This document shows, in pieces, positions 34,864 through 46,100 of a stretch of 64,000 nt of DNA (positions within the stretch are counted from its first letter, which is position 1; each line of letters begins with the position of its first letter). The notes under the pieces were generated by a model that saw only the letters and a program-made list of their open reading frames with translations, was not told the DNA's origin and did not search any database. The stretch lies in contig JANTQA010000015.1 in the NCBI GenBank assembly GCA_027625915.1, positions 10,507,001 to 10,571,000 on the forward strand. Reading direction: 5' to 3'. The position numbers and the translations under genes are program-made. Source of the stretch: Anaeramoeba flamelloides (Eukaryota; Metamonada; Anaeramoebidae).

Positions 34864-36477
34864 ATGTCCAATCTCAACAATTCACCAAAAAAAAAACAAG
34901 GATGGTTTAGGACTGCTGGTGGCTGGGTAGGAAATATTTTTGGGTTTTATGACCATCCTGAAAATAAGCAAACCAAGCCCCAAAACAAAAGAACTCCAAA
35001 CAAGGTTGTATCTAGGGTACTGCCTCGATCTACAACAAGGATCCTAAAAAATAAACCAAGAATTTCACAGTTACAATACCGTCAACCATTAACATCCCCT
35101 AAAAGGAGATATTTGCGAACACCACAGAAGATAGATGTTGAGGAATTGCTCTCACCTAACAATCAATTTTCAAAAACTCGATCAAGAACAAAAAAAATAA
35201 TTAATGACAAACAAAACGTTAAAAATTCAAAAAGAAAAAAAAGAAATAGGAGAAAACTTCACCATAAAAAAATCAAAATGGAACACACCAGCCAAGAATT
35301 ACAATCAACGTCAAATCTACTTCCGAATTTTTTTAGTTTACCAAACAACGATTTAAAAAAAAAACTTAAAACTGGGATTACACTCAAAGAATATAAGGAG
35401 GCAGCAAGTTTATTAAATTACAGTTTTGAAATTGGCGAAAGAAAAAGAAAAAGTCAAAGAAATAAAAAGAAAATCAAAAAATCAAAAAAAAGCCAAACAA
35501 AAGGGGAAAAAGAGGAAAAAAAAGAAAAAAAACGTCGAAGGACCAATAAAAAAAAATCAAGTCAAAAAAAAAAGAACAGCACTTTAGTCGGCTCAACAAA
35601 AAAAAATCACAATTCCCCAAGAAGAAAACGATCAAGAAAAAATAAAAATACAAAAAAGCCAATCACCAAAAAAAGTTTGAATACACCTAAAGATCAAATC
35701 AATTCAACCAAAATGGACTATTTTAAACTTAATCTGTCAAAAGACAACAAACCTAGATCAATACTAAAACAAAAACAAAAACCTCCTGTCGAATCAACTG
35801 AGATCAAACAAGAAAAATCCAATTTCTTTAATTTTGGAAAAAAAGTTAAAGGTGGACCAATTAAAAACATCGAATCATTTGGCAAACGAAAAAAAAAAAC
35901 TGAAAGTCAAACACAAAAAAAGAAATATCACTTTGGTGTTCCAAAAAACGAGAAGGAAATTCCAAAAATTCGAGAAAATGAAAATGAAAATGAAAATGAA
36001 AATGTAAATAAAAATAAAAATAAAAAGGAAAATGAAAATGAAATTATAAATAAAAACTTCAACAATAAACAAAAAAACCTGAAATCTGAAATTAAAAAAA
36101 AAGAAATACCTCCAAAAACGCAACCAAAAAAAGGATCTTTAGAAAAGGGATCACAAAATGAAAAAACCTTCCAACCCACATTTGAAGCAAATTCAAGATC
36201 ATATTCTCGAAAAAATAAAATAGTTTTTGATCCAATCATGCCAATAAAGAAAAATAATAATCCTTTTACTATAAAAAACAGCAGAAGAAGAAAAAAAAGA
36301 AGAAATAAACAAAAGAGATCATTATTCAATATACAAAATATCACTTACAATAATGATTTCTTTGGTTCAAAGGCTGATTCCGTATTGAACACCAATCCAT
36401 TTTTTTCAATGTCTCATCAAAAAAAGATTGAGATTGATCTTACAAAACCTCATAAATTTTCTTCGAAATTTGATTAA
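34864..36477 (+). CDS. Very basic, low-complexity protein with aromatic N-terminus (unknown)
   Basis: Single exon of 537 residues from the ATG at 34864. I do not recognise the family. Near the start is an aromatic/glycine patch (QGWFRTAGGWVGNIFGFYDH) that could form a short membrane- or partner-binding helix. The rest is dominated by K, R, N and S, with many possible nuclear-localisation stretches (for example RRKRSRKNKNTKK). Only two other parts have mixed composition: about 143-197 (FSLPNNDLKKKLKTGITLKE, then YKEAASLLNYSFEIGER) and the C-terminus (FDPIMPIKKNNNPFTIKN, NDFFGSKADSVLNTNPFFS, then EIDLTKPHKF). The continuous 1.6-kb frame in such AT-rich DNA and the mixed-composition ends support a real gene. 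A nuclear or nuclear-envelope role is a guess from basic stretches plus the aromatic helix. A GAAAAT/AAATAA microsatellite sits at 35985-36050. Confidence 0.65.
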   Translation: MSNLNNSPKKKQGWFRTAGGWVGNIFGFYDHPENKQTKPQNKRTPNKVVSRVLPRSTTRILKNKPRISQLQYRQPLTSPKRRYLRTPQKIDVEELLSPNNQFSKTRSRTKKIINDKQNVKNSKRKKRNRRKLHHKKIKMEHTSQELQSTSNLLPNFFSLPNNDLKKKLKTGITLKEYKEAASLLNYSFEIGERKRKSQRNKKKIKKSKKSQTKGEKEEKKEKKRRRTNKKKSSQKKKNSTLVGSTKKNHNSPRRKRSRKNKNTKKPITKKSLNTPKDQINSTKMDYFKLNLSKDNKPRSILKQKQKPPVESTEIKQEKSNFFNFGKKVKGGPIKNIESFGKRKKKTESQTQKKKYHFGVPKNEKEIPKIRENENENENENVNKNKNKKENENEIINKNFNNKQKNLKSEIKKKEIPPKTQPKKGSLEKGSQNEKTFQPTFEANSRSYSRKNKIVFDPIMPIKKNNNPFTIKNSRRRKKRRNKQKRSLFNIQNITYNNDFFGSKADSVLNTNPFFSMSHQKKIEIDLTKPHKFSSKFD

Positions 36478-36479
36478 AA

Positions 36480-36945
36480 AAACTAATTATACACAAATCT
36501 ATTGCGTGTGAAGAATTTATAACCAATACTATGACAATGTTTATTCATATTCTTTGACTTGGTAGAGAGTATACCCTTTGCTATTTAATATGAAAAAAAG
36601 TTTTAATCAAAAAATACTATTAAATTTGTTATTTTTTTATATTTTTTCTTTTGTTATTTTTTTTTGTTCTTCTCTATTTATTTTATTCTATTTTTTAGTT
36701 TCACAAGAAAACTTCTTAAATGATAAATCTGTACTAATATTGAATATGCTAAATAAATAAATATAAATTATTTTGATTTTATATTTATTGATGATAGTTT
36801 TTTTTTTTGATTTTTTATAGACTTTTTACTTTTTACTATTTTCTTTTTTATAGTTGTTTGGGTTCATTCTCCTGTTTTTATGATTAAGTTTTTGGAGGGA
36901 GGTAAAAAGAATATATATCAATATATATCATTTATCGCCCCCAAT
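36480..36945. other. Downstream spacer
   Basis: AT-rich. A 60-residue frame at 36578-36760 is hydrophobic low-complexity and not supported as a gene. Confidence 0.45.
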
Positions 36946-36947
36946 TT

Positions 36948-37015
36948 ACCTAAATTTCATCCAGTTTAAAATTGAAGATTTAAAATAATATTGTTGTACT
37001 AATAAACTCTATTTC
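36948..37015 (+). repeat. Direct repeat, left copy
   Basis: The block TTACCTAAATTTCATCCAGT followed by TTTAAAATAATATTG is repeated in the same direction at about 37764-37830 (TTGCCTAAATTTCATCAAGC, then TTTAAAATGATATTG). The two copies bracket the MITE at 37542-37739 at a distance, about 0.8 kb apart. Confidence 0.6.
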
Positions 37016-37541
37016 AAAATCATTGGGTAATTAAAAATCAAATTTTGAATAAAAATATTTTTAATAATTGAAGTTATCTATTATAATATAACAATTTCGA
37101 TTTTAGTATTCAGTTATATACTCAAGAGATACATATTTTTCGTCTAAAAATAAAATAATAAAAAATAAAAAAAAACAATTAAAAAAAATTGGGATGTTGA
37201 TTTTGAAATAAAAATGATATAAAAAATAGAAATTTTATAAAATTGTCAACACATTTATCGAAAATCCCTCCTTTTGATTAACCAAATCTAATCTCTTTTT
37301 CATATTTGAAACCAATTTTTTCATTAATTCATCTGTTACTTCTTTCCAAATTTTCATTTTCATTTTCCATTTTGACACAACACTGTTGAAAAAATAAAAA
37401 AGAGAAAAAATGATTTATTTTCAGACTTTTCATTGTGAGAGAGAAAACTTCAAAATCATACAAAAGTAATTCAAAATTCAAATGTAACCTGGGCCATTTA
37501 TTATGAAATTTAGTTTATTTTCATATATATATATATATATA

Positions 37542-37739
37542 CAGTTAGTTCCACTTTTAAGGCACAAACGTTCAACGAAATTTAATGCACAATAAAAATC
37601 TCAAATTAAGGAACAAGATTTTGGATTCTAGTAAAATAAATTGTAAAAAAAAAATATTACAAATTTTGTGCTTTAATTTGAGATTTTTTTGTTCCTTAAA
37701 TTTCGCTGAAAGTTTGTGCCTTAAAAGTGGAACTGGCTG
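37542..37739. mobile_element. Tc1/mariner-like palindromic MITE (family M2, copy a)
   Basis: 198 bp flanked by TA at 37540-37541 and 37740-37741. It begins CAGTTAGTTCCACTTTTAAG, and the other end is its inverted counterpart. The element is almost a full palindrome (arms of about 80 bp around a short centre with TCTAGTAAAATAAATTG). It has no coding capacity. Copy b, 235 bp away, is in the opposite orientation and nearly identical. Confidence 0.85.
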
Positions 37740-37763
37740 TATACATATCCCTAAGCACACCTG

Positions 37764-37830
37764 ATTTGCCTAAATTTCATCAAGCTTAAAATAAAAGATT
37801 TAAAATGATATTGATTTTCTAATATATTTA
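37764..37830 (+). repeat. Direct repeat, right copy
   Basis: Partner of the block at 36948-37015. It lies between MITE copies a and b. What moved or duplicated this piece is not visible. Confidence 0.55.
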
Positions 37831-37973
37831 TTTACTTATTTATCTTTAATCCAGATTTGAATTATTATAAAAAGTAAAAACATTACAAAGATAAAGTAGT
37901 TAATTATTTTATTTTTTTGTTATTACTAGAAAAAAAATAAATATTTAATTTTCAATTCTTTTAAAGATTTTTA

Positions 37974-38171
37974 AAGTCAGTTCCACTTTTAAGGCACAAA
38001 CTTTCAGCGAAATTTAAGGAACAAAAAAATCTCAAATTAAGGCACAAAATTTGTAATATTTTTTTTTTACAATTTATTTTACTAGAATCCAAAATCTTGT
38101 TCCTTAATTTGAGATTTTTATTGTGCCTTAAATTTCGTTGAACGTTTGTGCCTTAAAAGTGGAACTGACTG
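37974..38171. mobile_element. Tc1/mariner-like palindromic MITE (family M2, copy b)
   Basis: 198 bp, inverted relative to copy a and differing from it at only a few positions. The left terminal C is changed to A (AAGTCAGTTCC), so the left TA flank is lost. The right end reads GGAACTGACTG followed by TA. Confidence 0.8.
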
Positions 38172-38174
38172 TAT

Positions 38175-38540
38175 TTATTTTTTTAATTTTTTAAATAATA
38201 ACTTTTTTACAAAAATAGTAATTCAAGTACTTTATCTTGATATATTAATAATAATTATCAAACAATTTTGTTAATTTTATGATAAAATAAATAAATATAT
38301 TAATATAAATATGTATATATATTATTGTAAAAATTTCATTTTTTTTTTTTTCAGACAAAAAAATCAATTAATATCAAATCAAGAGTAAAATAAAATTTAT
38401 TTCTTTCCGCAAAAATTAAAAATTTAATATGAATAGTTTTCTAAAAGTCCAATTTAAACAATAGAAAAAAATTAAAAAAAAAAAAAAATATTAAAAATTA
38501 ATTTCAATTTATAAATTGAATAATATTTAAAAGTTATTAG
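38175..38540. other. AT-rich spacer
   Basis: Almost only A and T, with poly-A and poly-T runs. Nothing recognised. Confidence 0.5.
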
Positions 38541-38541
38541 A

Positions 38542-39805
38542 GGTTTTGATGATAACATATATTATTATGATATTATCAATAAAATGGTGATAGTATTAAA
38601 AAAATCACAATTAGTCCTACTTTATCACGAAAAATCATAAAATTGCGATATTCAGTATTATCACGATATATAATTATCACTAAAAAATAAAAAATTATTT
38701 TTTTGAAATCACCCTATAAAAATCTCTTGATTTTTACAAAAGTTTTGAGAATTTTACAACAACCCCCCTTTTAAAATGTTTGAATATGTTTACAGGTGCT
38801 GTGAATTGCTTTCAAGTGTTTGATAGTTTTAAAAAAACAGAAAACTACTATAAAAGTAATAAGTTTATTTGTTGTGGAAAAAAAATTTTTTTTTTTCATT
38901 TTTTTTTTAAATAAAATATAAAATCTGAAACAAATTTTATGATCAAACTAATAATTACCCATTTCAACAATCTACTTGAATATAAAATAGATGTGTTTTT
39001 TTAAAATGGATTTCTGACCTACAAAATTTAAATAACCAAAAAGAATAAAGAATAATTGATTTTCTTCTTGAAGATTGATCAAGCAAAAACCTCTAAGCTC
39101 TAGTTGTGCTTTCTGTACAAAACAAAGATAAGAAGAAGAATAAGAAGAAGACAACAAAATGTAAAAAAAATCTTAATAATATGTGATAATTCGGTTAGGT
39201 TTTGGTGAAAACTTATCAAAAGTTAATAAATTCCTTTTAGCTTTCGGAAATAAAGTAAAGGTTTTCACTAAAAGAACACATTCCTAAAAGAATGAGTGTT
39301 AAGTTGGTTGTATTATACGTTCTACGATTCAACACAATTTCCAACATCATGATTTGCTGAGGAAATATTTATTGACCTTTGGTTTTTATTGTTGATCTAA
39401 AAGGATCGATATAGGTTTGTTAACCAAATTAAATTAAAAGAAAATGCAATATAACTCTTTGATCTTATCATTTATTGAATCAAGTATCTTTTTTGTTGTT
39501 TTTTCAAAATATAACTTTTATTCACATAATCTATTTTTTGATCAAAAAAAAATTTCTTTGTATAAATATTGTTCAATTGACCCAAAAACTATCAACTATA
39601 ATATCGCCATTAAAAGATAATTGTGATATTTTGGTATTTATCACAATTTTTAAATAAATATTGTGATTTCATGATATTAAGTGATTTGTTATATTATCGC
39701 GATAATATTGAATATCTTGATTTTATAGAATATCACGATTTGATGGAAATTATCGCGATTTTTGTGACTTTATCATGAAATAAGCATGCTATCATCAAAA
39801 CATCC

Positions 39806-39806
<1 letters not shown>
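38542..39806. repeat. About 1.26-kb region bounded by inverted GTTTTGATGATA, rich in ATCRCGAT motifs
   Basis: The left boundary holds GGTTTTGATGATAACAT and the right boundary its inverted form (GCTATCATCAAAACATCC). Both end regions carry many short palindromic or near-palindromic motifs of the type ATCGCGAT and TATCACGATA (for example at 38615-38670 and 39695-39770). No open frame looks real. A (TA)n run follows at about 39809-39836. It could be a long-inverted-repeat transposon; family unknown. Confidence 0.55.
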
Positions 39807-39839
<33 letters not shown>

Positions 39840-39841
<2 letters not shown>

Positions 39842-40755
39842 CAAATTTTAGGTCGATTATTTTAACAATTAAAAAAGTGGTGATGTATTTAATTCCTAAT
39901 ATAATAAGATAATCTTCAAAGCTAAGTAAATAATAATTTTTTATTTTTGTATTGTGTTTTTAGTAAAAAATTGAAAAAGATATATGAAAATTCGATTTTT
40001 TTAATCAAAATTAACCCAGATCCAAAAAGATAATTATTGATCTATGTTTACTTATTCAATAATATTGTTTATTTTATCTCTAGATTTTAAAAATTCTATA
40101 ATCAATAATTAGCAAAAAAAAAAAAAAAAATCAATTATTAATCTGACTAGAACTATTGGTTAAATTGATATAAATTTGTAAAAAAAAAACTTGTTGAAAA
40201 AATTTTAAAATTTTCCGTTGAAAAAAATTTTGATTTTTTATTAAAATTTAATTAATATTTTTTTTTTTATTTTTAAAATATTTAGAATCAAAAGCATATG
40301 TTGCTATTGAATGATAATCAGTAGATAAAACAAATTTTCTAAGTGATGTCAAAATATCTTGTATAATAAAATAATTATTTAATAAAGTATTTAAGTAATG
40401 TTGGAGTACTTAGGGAACCCAAAAAAATAATTTTCAGTCAATTATGTTTTGTTTTAATCATTAAAACTTAGCAAGTTTTGAAGGGTAGATAAACTTTAAA
40501 AAAAAAATAATTTTTTTTTTTAAAAAATTCAAATTGAAAAATAATAAAATTTCAAGATTAGAAGAAAAATTTTTCAAATGTTAAAAATATTTTTCAAGTT
40601 ATTTATTTATTTATATAGGCTCCTCTTCAATTTTTAATGGTAAAATTTTTATTCTAATATAATTGTTTAGAAATTCTATCCCTAAGAATCTTTTCAAAAC
40701 AATTATAATGTAAAATATTATTTCAAACGCAACAAGGATAATTATTGTTTGAGGG
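39840..40755. other. Gene-free AT-rich stretch
   Basis: No coding region or RNA gene seen. There are long homopolymer runs. Confidence 0.5.
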
Positions 40756-40759
40756 ATAT

Positions 40760-41140
40760 ATATTAAAATTGAAACCTATCATAATTTGGTCTAAAATAAA
40801 CTGAACTTTATCTGATTAGATCTCAAGCAAACTGAACTTGAAAAGAATAATAATGAAGAGATTTGGTATTTACTTCAATAAACTTCTTTTAAACCAACTG
40901 TTTAAAACATTTTCACAAGTCAGTATTTAGATTGGGTTAAAATTACTGTTTCAATCTCTTATACTGGAGTTATGTAACAAAAAGGGTTTAGGAAACTTGC
41001 AAAAACAAAAAATAAAGTATCAAAGAAAAAGAACAAAAGGAAGTTTTTGAAAACAAATTTTTATTCTTAAAGGCCAGTAATAAAAATGTACATAATTGAT
41101 AAAGTTCTAAACCCAAATGAAAAAAAAATGACACAATTGG
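40760..41140. repeat. Dispersed repeat H (copy 2)
   Basis: Matches 4600-5030 in block order: AACTGAACTT, then TTTAGGAAACTTGC, an A-rich linker, GAAAACAAATTTTTATTCTT, GGCCAG and AAAGTTCTAAA. It is more AT-rich than copy 1. No ends or open frame. Confidence 0.5.
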
Positions 41141-42105
41141 TACAGATATAGGAATCATGGTATTACAATTAATTGTTTTTCGAAATAATTTTGATTTTTG
41201 TAAAGATAAAAAACAGTTTTTTTCTTTTAGTTTTACATTTCATTTTGTGAATTAAGAAACTTCTTTGGTAAGATCAAAAAAATTTTTATTGATGAATATT
41301 AGGTTAAAGTTTGAGTTCTTTTATTTGAGAAGAACTCGAATAAAATAAGATAATGGTATCTATCGTTTGATTGATCAATAACTGTTAATAGAATTTAAAC
41401 AAATTTACTCAGATATTTTTTTGTTAGCTTATCTCCAAAATTTAAAACAACTTAAAATTTATTCAAGTGATATACTATCTTATTACCGATAAAAGGGGGC
41501 ATGAAATAATAATATAAAATTACTTATCTAGCAGAATGAGCAAAGAATTTCTAATTTTTTTTTGAACTTTATTTATAAATAAAATGCATTAATTCTTGGG
41601 AAGAAAGGGGGTTTTCTCAATTTAGATTGAGAAGGTGCAAAATAAGAATTGAACTAAAAAACACTCTGAAAGGGTTTGATACAGAAGAAAGAAATCAAAA
41701 GATTTTCCACAATTTGGTATTTACTAGAATTCAGATAAATGTTTTGTCACGATACTAAATATTGTACTAATCAAACATCTCAAAAATTCATCAAATATAT
41801 CTTGATAAGAGAATTTATAAGTCAAATATTATAATTGTGATCGAGCAAAAAATACCAAGGAGATTCTCTATCCTAAATTGATTTACATATTTACACCACC
41901 CCATAAAAGAGAAATAATCGATGTTTAATACATACTGAACTGTTGACTAATGATCTCCTTGTAATAATGTAATCGGAATCAGTCCACAATAATAACATAA
42001 GAATCAAAAGGCAATAAAATTATTTTCGATCAAATTTATCCAGTTATAATGGACTGGTTGTGTATGTTTAAGTGGGCCCTTAGAAGAAATAATAAATTTT
42101 AGATA
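41140..42105. other. Gene-free AT-rich stretch
   Basis: Nothing recognisable on either strand. Confidence 0.45.
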
Positions 42106-42109
42106 TATC

Positions 42110-42430
42110 AAAATTGAAAACATTTTTTCACTTTTGCTTTTTTTCTATTTTTCTACGTATAGGATTGTGTTGTAAATTTTTTTTTATTGAAAGATCAATA
42201 CTTACTTGGTAAAAAGTTTTTATTCTAAGGTTACTGAAACAGTGAGAATAATTTTAGAGAAACCAGATTGATATCTATTGAAATTTTCTTTGTATCTTCA
42301 ATTTTAGATCAAAATGCACATTGTTGTTTTTCTCAAATGAGGGACTTAGAATTTTAAGTTTATCAATTTTTTTGATATAATATCTGGATTGATTAGATTT
42401 ACTTTACAGGTTTGTCAACTATTCTTTGAT
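42110..42430. repeat. Diverged copy of the CAGTCAAAGGGG MITE family (interior)
   Basis: The blocks CACTTTTGCTTTTTTTC, GATCAATACTTACTTGGTAA, TTCTAAGGTTACTGAAAC, and later TTGTTGTTTTTCTCAA with GATTAGATTTACTTTACAGG, follow the same order as in 51550-52020 and 60320-60780. The terminal repeats are not recognisable. Confidence 0.6.
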
Positions 42431-43125
42431 ATTTATTATTCAACTTATTTCTTTTTTATTCTAAAAAGTACATTTTAAAAAAATATTTCTATTTGGAAAT
42501 TTTTTGGAGATCTTTTGAAAAAAATATATTTTTTAATCAATTTCTGAAAATTTTTACAGAAAGAAAAGAAAAATGAATTGACAAAAGTTCTCATTTGTTA
42601 TTCAAAACTTGTAAAACAAATTGTTGGTTCAAATCGTCAAAGATCAGGTCTTCCTTATTTAGGAAAATAAAATAGATTTACCATCAATATTATTCGAAGG
42701 CAAGAGTAAAAAATTTTCTTAATTGCAAAATGAAATTAAAATTAGACTTATGCAAGTAGTGGAGTAAACTGCTGAAAACGAATTATCAACAACCATTTCG
42801 CCAGAACTGATAAAAAGCTTCATTTTTTTGTTTTTTTTTTTTTTTTTCTTTAAAAACTAATCGTTTTTGTGTGAATTTCGAAAATAAAGGATCCAACCTT
42901 TCTTTCTTTGATCACTTTAAATTTTCTTTACACAAACAAAAAAAAAAGAAACTGTGCCAATAAGCATTCTTTACAGCTCTGTTCCAAACAATAAAAAAGA
43001 AGAAAAAACTAAAAAAAAAAGAAAAAACTCAAAAAAAAGAAAAATTCTTCAAAAATAATCTTACTTCCAAATAACTCTTTCTTCAAAATCCAAAATAAAT
43101 AAAAATAAAAAAAAAAGACCAAATT
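42430..43125. other. Upstream region of the LRR-PP2C gene
   Basis: AT-rich. The last 200 bases are A-rich with AAAAAAGAAA runs up to the ATG. No named promoter element visible. Confidence 0.4.
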
Positions 43126-43126
43126 T

Positions 43127-46100
43127 ATGGGCAATATTTCAGCCAAGCCAAACCCAAGAACAAGGGTTGATTATGTCAAGCAAAATCTGGTCAAGATCCC
43201 AAAGGAGCTACAAAATTTCACACAATTAAAATCGTTAAATGTTGCCGGCAACCAGATCCAAAAGTATCCGAAATGGCTAACTAAGAACACAACGTTGACG
43301 TATCTGAACTGTACTTACAATTCTTTAGAAACCTTGCCCCCTGCTGTTTTCAAATTGTTTTCCTTGGAGCAGTTGGATGCAGGTTTTAACTCGATAAAAA
43401 CAATCTCAACATCCATTGGCGCGCTTAATGCGCTGACTCGATTAGATTTGAGGCACAACGATTTAAATTGCTTGCCAACATCCGTTAATTCCTTGATCAA
43501 CTTGGAGACGCTTGTGCTATTAAATAACAATTTGGTGACATTACCGATCCTCAGTGGACTCCAAAATTTGCTACATTTGCATTTGGATGCCAATATGATT
43601 GTTGAAATCAGCGAGAAAACATTCGAGGGGTTAAGTTCATTGGAAAGATTAATTTTGTCATACAACCAAATTGAGAATCTTCCAAAACTGTTGTTGAATG
43701 ATTTGAGCAATTTGAAAAGATTTGAAATCAATGGGAACAATTTAAAAACAATTGGGAAAGGATTCCAAAGGTTAAAAAAATTAAAAATGTTTGAGGCTGA
43801 CGGGAATGAATTGGTTGGAATTGATCAGGAAGTCTTCCAATTACCAAAATTAGAAAAGTTATCGCTCAGTAATAATAATTTGAAAGAGTTGTGCGATGGC
43901 CAAGTTGAAGATTTAACAGAATCGTTAATTGAATTAAAATTAAGTAATAACAAATTTACATCGATACCCGTTTTGGTGACCAATTTAAAAAATTTAAAGT
44001 GTTTAAATTTAGAGGGTAATAATATCAGTGAGATCTATAGCCGCCATATCGACAAATTAACACAACTGGAAGAATTGAATGTGTCCAAAAACGATTTGCA
44101 CTTTATGGGTGATGATCTCTTTAATTATTTGACAAATTTGAAAAAGTTATTAATTCATGAAAACAAATTAAGGTTACTTCCCAACTCTATCGACAGATTG
44201 AAGAAATTAAAATTTTTATTTTTAAGATCCAATTTGTTGGCTTATTTACCAAATTCGATTTACAAATGTATCAATCTCGAGACTTTATGCATCTCAAGAA
44301 ATTTTCTGTATTCAATTCCAAGGGGCATCCATACGTTGACGAATTTGAAGACATTGAGCCTTGAGGATAACCGTCTCGAAGCATTACCCGACAGTTTAAG
44401 ATATTTAACAAATTTGGAAGTTTTAAACTTGTCTTTGAATAGGTTTACCATTTTCCCAAAAATCATTTGCCAAATCAAAAATTTAAAAGTATTGACATTG
44501 GCGCATAACAAAATCAATTATATACCAAATTCGTTAATTAGGCTGCAGCAATTGGTTGAAATTGATTTAAATTCAAATAAAATTGTGTCCTTCCCTCGGT
44601 CCTTAGGGTTTTTCCCCACCTTATGCAATTTATCCTTAGCTGGGAATAGGATTGCTCGTATCCCACAAAAGTTTTTTGAATTAAATAACTATACCAGGTT
44701 TGGCGGCTATCAGATAGACTTTTCCCATAATAAATTAAAAAAAATGGGTGAAATATGGGCCAAATTGCTGGGTCTAACAGACGAATTGGATTTGTCTCAT
44801 AATAATATCCAAAAGGTTTTGATCAGAACGTTTGAAAAGACTTCTCAAGTTGGTTCATTGAAATTAAGCTATAACAAAATATCTAAATTGAATTTAGTTC
44901 AATTGGGGTTGGCACAGTATTTAAAGCAATTGCATATTGAGGGCAATGCCTACGAAGTGAAATTTAAAAAATTGTTGCAAAATATGAAACAAGTGGCTCG
45001 GAAAAAGAAAGGTTTAAATTCTGATTCAATCGCTAATTTTAATTATGTCGTTGCCGATCAAAGCCGCGAAAGGGAAAAAAATCAAACTTTTAAATGCCTC
45101 GACTTTCGACACTTGATTGAATTGTTGGTTGACCCCCTCGCAGGTAATACCATCGGTAGAAGAATTTCTGTTGCAAGCAATCGCTTTTCAATCGGTTATT
45201 CACAGACTAGAGGGAAAAGGGATCAAATGGAAGACGCGCTGTTAATTAGAGCAAATCTATTCAAAAACGTTGATTTAATAGGCCTGTTCGATGGGCACGG
45301 TGGCAGGTTTACTTCAATGCTAGCTGCGGATAGATTACCGAGGATGATTAAAAAGGGTTTGATACAAGTTTTTAAACAATTAAAATTGTTAAATAAGCAA
45401 AAGGGGGTGCAAAATAATAATAAGAAGAATAATAATAAGAATAATAAGAATAATAAGAATAATAATAATCAGACAATAAAAGGAAAAGATTTTCAAAAAA
45501 ATACAGAAAATTATTTGAAAATTGAAATTCCTAAATTATTGAAAAACGTCTTTCTTAGTTTGAATGAAAACAGAAAAAAAGTTACTGATGATGACTCGGG
45601 ATCTACAGCTTCATTAATTTTAATAATTGGTAATTTGATTTTTTCCGCTAATTTGGGTGATGTAAAGGCATTGCTTTTAAGGGATAATAATCAGATTGAA
45701 GAGCTAACCTATGATCACAAGCCTACAGATATTACCGAAAAAAAAAGGATTTTAAAACTCGGCGGGGTCGTAACAGTAAATGGGAGTATAAATGCATCTT
45801 TGGCTGTTTCAAGGGCTTTTGGTGATTTTGATTTCCACCCTTTTGTTTCCTGTGTGCCATTTACAAAAGTTGTTGAATTAAAAGAAACTGATCAAAAAAT
45901 TATTATTGCTACTTCAAGTTTTTGGGTAATTATTTTTTATTTTTTATTTTTATTTTTATTATTTGTTTTTTTTTTATTTTTTTACCCTTTTTGTTCGAAA
46001 TATTTGATTTCGTTTTACAGATGTTTTTTAAAAAAAAGAGAACTAAATGTTTTTAAAAATATTACTCAAACTCTTTGATTCATTCTTTTACACATTGTTA

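Noticed and set aside
46021-46078. Short terminal exon of the LRR-PP2C gene using the AG at 46019-46020
   Set aside because: It would end the protein within a few residues and leave the PP2C C-terminus unexplained; the acceptor at 46295-46296 restores the domain.
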